Shown here: positions 4,434 through 5,941 of the stretch, piece after piece
Layout of the letters: the number at the start of each line of letters is the position of its first letter
Position numbering within the stretch: the first letter of the stretch is position 1
Notes under the pieces: generated by a model
Database searches by the model: none
The model's input: the letters and a program-made list of their open reading frames with translations, nothing else
What the model was told of the DNA's origin: nothing
Assembly: GCA_003149835.1 (NCBI GenBank)
Contig: QAMX01000131.1
Span: 1-5,941 of the forward strand
From: Clostridiales bacterium
Lineage (GTDB): Bacteria; Bacillota; Clostridia; Oscillospirales; QAMX01
Length of the DNA stretch: 5,941 bases
Reading direction: 5' to 3'
Translations under genes and position numbers: made by a program

Positions 4434-5941
4434 ATGACACTGTCCGACCGCCTTTTTGACGCCGGCGAGTTTTACGCCGCCGGGCTGTTTGAATTTCCCG
4501 GCCGCGGGGCGTTTTACCGCTATTCCAACGCCATCCGGCGCCATTTCGAGCGCGCCGCGCTGACGCCGTATGACGGCGGACGGCTCTACCCCTGCGGCCG
4601 CGGCGTGTACTATACGGCCGGCTCGGCCGTTCACCCCAGCTTTTCGTATACGTTTGACTGCGACCTCCGCCGCTTGCAGGAGACCGCGCCGTTCGCCGTC
4701 GAGGCGATGCGCGGGGAATGCGACAGGCTCCCCGGCTTTCCGAGCGGGCACACCATCGGCGGCGGCGGGTATACGCATTCGTTTATCAACTATCCGCGCA
4801 TTCTGGCCGAGGGGCTCTGCGGCTACCGCGCGCGCGTCGAGGCGCTGGCCGATACGGAGTTCCGCGCCGGGCTGCTGCTCGTCCTTGACGGCATCGAGAC
4901 TTATCTGCGCCGCTGCATCGCGCATCTGCGCGAGCAGAGCGCCGACGGCGCGCTGATCGCGGCGCTGGAAGCGCTGCCCGTCCGGCCGCCGCAGACGCTC
5001 TACGAGGCGCTCGTCTGCTGGAATTTTGTCTATTACGCCGACGGCTGCGACAACATCGGCCGGCTCGACGCCAATCTCCTCCCCTACTGGCGCGGCGAGG
5101 ACGCGACGGCGCTGTTCCGCGAGCTGTTTACGCATGTCGACGCCAACGACGGCTGGTCGGGCGCGCTCGGCCCCGACTGCAACGCGCTGACGATCCAGTG
5201 CATCGACGCGATTCACGGCATCCGCCGCCCGAACTTGCAGCTCCGCGTCACCGGAAACACGCCCGACGAGGTCTGGGAGGCGGTATACCGCTCGCTGGCG
5301 ACGAGCTGCGGCCAGCCCGCGCTCTACAACGAAGCGCTCTTTCAGCGCGAGCTGGCAAAGCATTTCCCCGAGATCCCTGCGGAAGACCGCGCCCGCCTCT
5401 CCTTCGGCGGCTGCACGGAGACGATGCTCGAAGGCATTTCCAACGTCGGCTCCGACGACGGCGGGCTGCATACGGCGCTGGTGTTCGAGCGGTTCATGCG
5501 CGGCCCGTTCGCCGAGGGGAAATATGCGGATTTTGAAACGCTGTACCGCGATTTCTGCGCTCTGATCCGCGGCGAGGTCGTCAAAATGCTCGAAGAGGTC
5601 ACCGCGTTCCGCAAAGCGCGCGCGCTGTACCGGCCGCAGCCGGTGCGGACGCTTTTCATCGACGACTGTATCGACCGCGGCCGCGACTTTAACGACGGCG
5701 GCGCGCGCTATGCGTGGAGCGTCGCCAACGTTTCGGGGTTTGTCAACGCCGTCGATTCGCTGCTCGCCATCCGGACGCTCGTCTACGAGCAGGCGCTCTA
5801 CACGCCGGAAGCGTTTTTAACCGCGCTCGACGGCCGCGACGAAGAGTTTCTCGCCCGGGCGCGGCGCTGCCCCTGCTGGGGCGTCGACGACGACCGCGCC
5901 GACGCGCTGGGCGCCGATCTGGCCGAACAGATCTACACCGC
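4434..5941 (+). CDS. Glycyl radical enzyme, pyruvate formate-lyase family (partial, 3' end missing)
   Basis: The frame is open without interruption for 502 codons to the window end. In order it shows: SGHT...THSFINYPRILAEGL (104-128), like the GH...H..Y.kvL..Gl element of these enzymes; PPQTLYEALVCW (185-196) with GRLDANLLPYW (209-219); NALTIQCIDAI and RRPNLQLRVTGNTPDEVW (250-281); GQPALYNEALF (293-303); the active-site loop GGCTET with Cys327 as likely thiyl-radical residue and Glu329 as likely general base; and DCIDRGRDFNDGGARYAW (411-428), matching the family's late PFL-domain motif. The C-x-E pair matches dehydratase/lyase members (GCVE) and not the CC pair of true pyruvate formate-lyase. 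Where most members have GNDDD, this one has CPCWGVDDD (479-487). The Cys lies about 100-160 residues earlier than in well-known members, so the full protein may be only about 650-700 residues. The glycine-radical domain and the activating enzyme must lie to the right. The substrate is unknown. Activity would be oxygen-sensitive, implying an anaerobic host. Confidence 0.88.
   Translation, partial: MTLSDRLFDAGEFYAAGLFEFPGRGAFYRYSNAIRRHFERAALTPYDGGRLYPCGRGVYYTAGSAVHPSFSYTFDCDLRRLQETAPFAVEAMRGECDRLPGFPSGHTIGGGGYTHSFINYPRILAEGLCGYRARVEALADTEFRAGLLLVLDGIETYLRRCIAHLREQSADGALIAALEALPVRPPQTLYEALVCWNFVYYADGCDNIGRLDANLLPYWRGEDATALFRELFTHVDANDGWSGALGPDCNALTIQCIDAIHGIRRPNLQLRVTGNTPDEVWEAVYRSLATSCGQPALYNEALFQRELAKHFPEIPAEDRARLSFGGCTETMLEGISNVGSDDGGLHTALVFERFMRGPFAEGKYADFETLYRDFCALIRGEVVKMLEEVTAFRKARALYRPQPVRTLFIDDCIDRGRDFNDGGARYAWSVANVSGFVNAVDSLLAIRTLVYEQALYTPEAFLTALDGRDEEFLARARRCPCWGVDDDRADALGADLAEQIYT

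Noticed and set aside
4326..5471. Leftward 381-codon open frame
   Set aside because: It is antisense to the glycyl radical enzyme gene, whose frame is conserved in motif after motif over the same stretch.

Overview
The window looks like a piece of a GC-rich clostridial (Oscillospirales-like) gut Firmicute chromosome. The basis is indirect: near-consensus sigma-A promoters, strong Shine-Dalgarno sequences, GC-rich coding, a DUF6320 zinc-ribbon membrane protein, a glycyl radical enzyme of strict anaerobes, and hairpin repeats of the CTCCCTC/GAGGGAG type that I associate with this group. No rRNA, tRNA or CRISPR is visible.

Left part (1-732): a small array of a doubly palindromic repeat. Four copies lie in one orientation (1-66, 85-149, 585-650, 668-723) and one is inverted (172-223). 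Neighbouring direct copies are spaced 84 and 83 bases. A short, AT-richer DUF559 (Vsr-like, PD-(D/E)XK fold) gene runs leftward between the inverted copy and the third direct copy. Its ribosome binding site comes from repeat sequence and its stop codon lies inside the inverted copy, so gene and repeats look like one cassette.

Middle (733-2677, minus strand): two translationally coupled genes, an acyltransferase of the condensation/alcohol-acetyltransferase type and a six-helix DUF6320 membrane protein with an N-terminal zinc ribbon. They overlap by 8 bases. The DUF559 gene lies 165 bases further downstream on the same strand and could be reached by readthrough.

Divergent control region (2678-2979): two tandem leftward promoters for the acyltransferase operon, a nested inverted repeat between them, and one rightward promoter (TTGAAA, 17 bases, TATAAT) with a 12-base CCGG palindrome in its spacer.

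Right part (2980-5941, plus strand): a secreted lipoprotein with four calcium-loop-like D-x-D-G-D-G motifs, then 80 bases later the first 502 codons of a compact glycyl radical enzyme of the pyruvate formate-lyase family, with a GCTE thiyl-radical motif. The window ends inside this gene, before the glycine-radical domain and any activating enzyme. Its substrate cannot be read from what is here. The most interesting items are the repeat/DUF559 cassette, where both repeat hairpins are kept by compensatory changes, and the compact glycyl radical enzyme.
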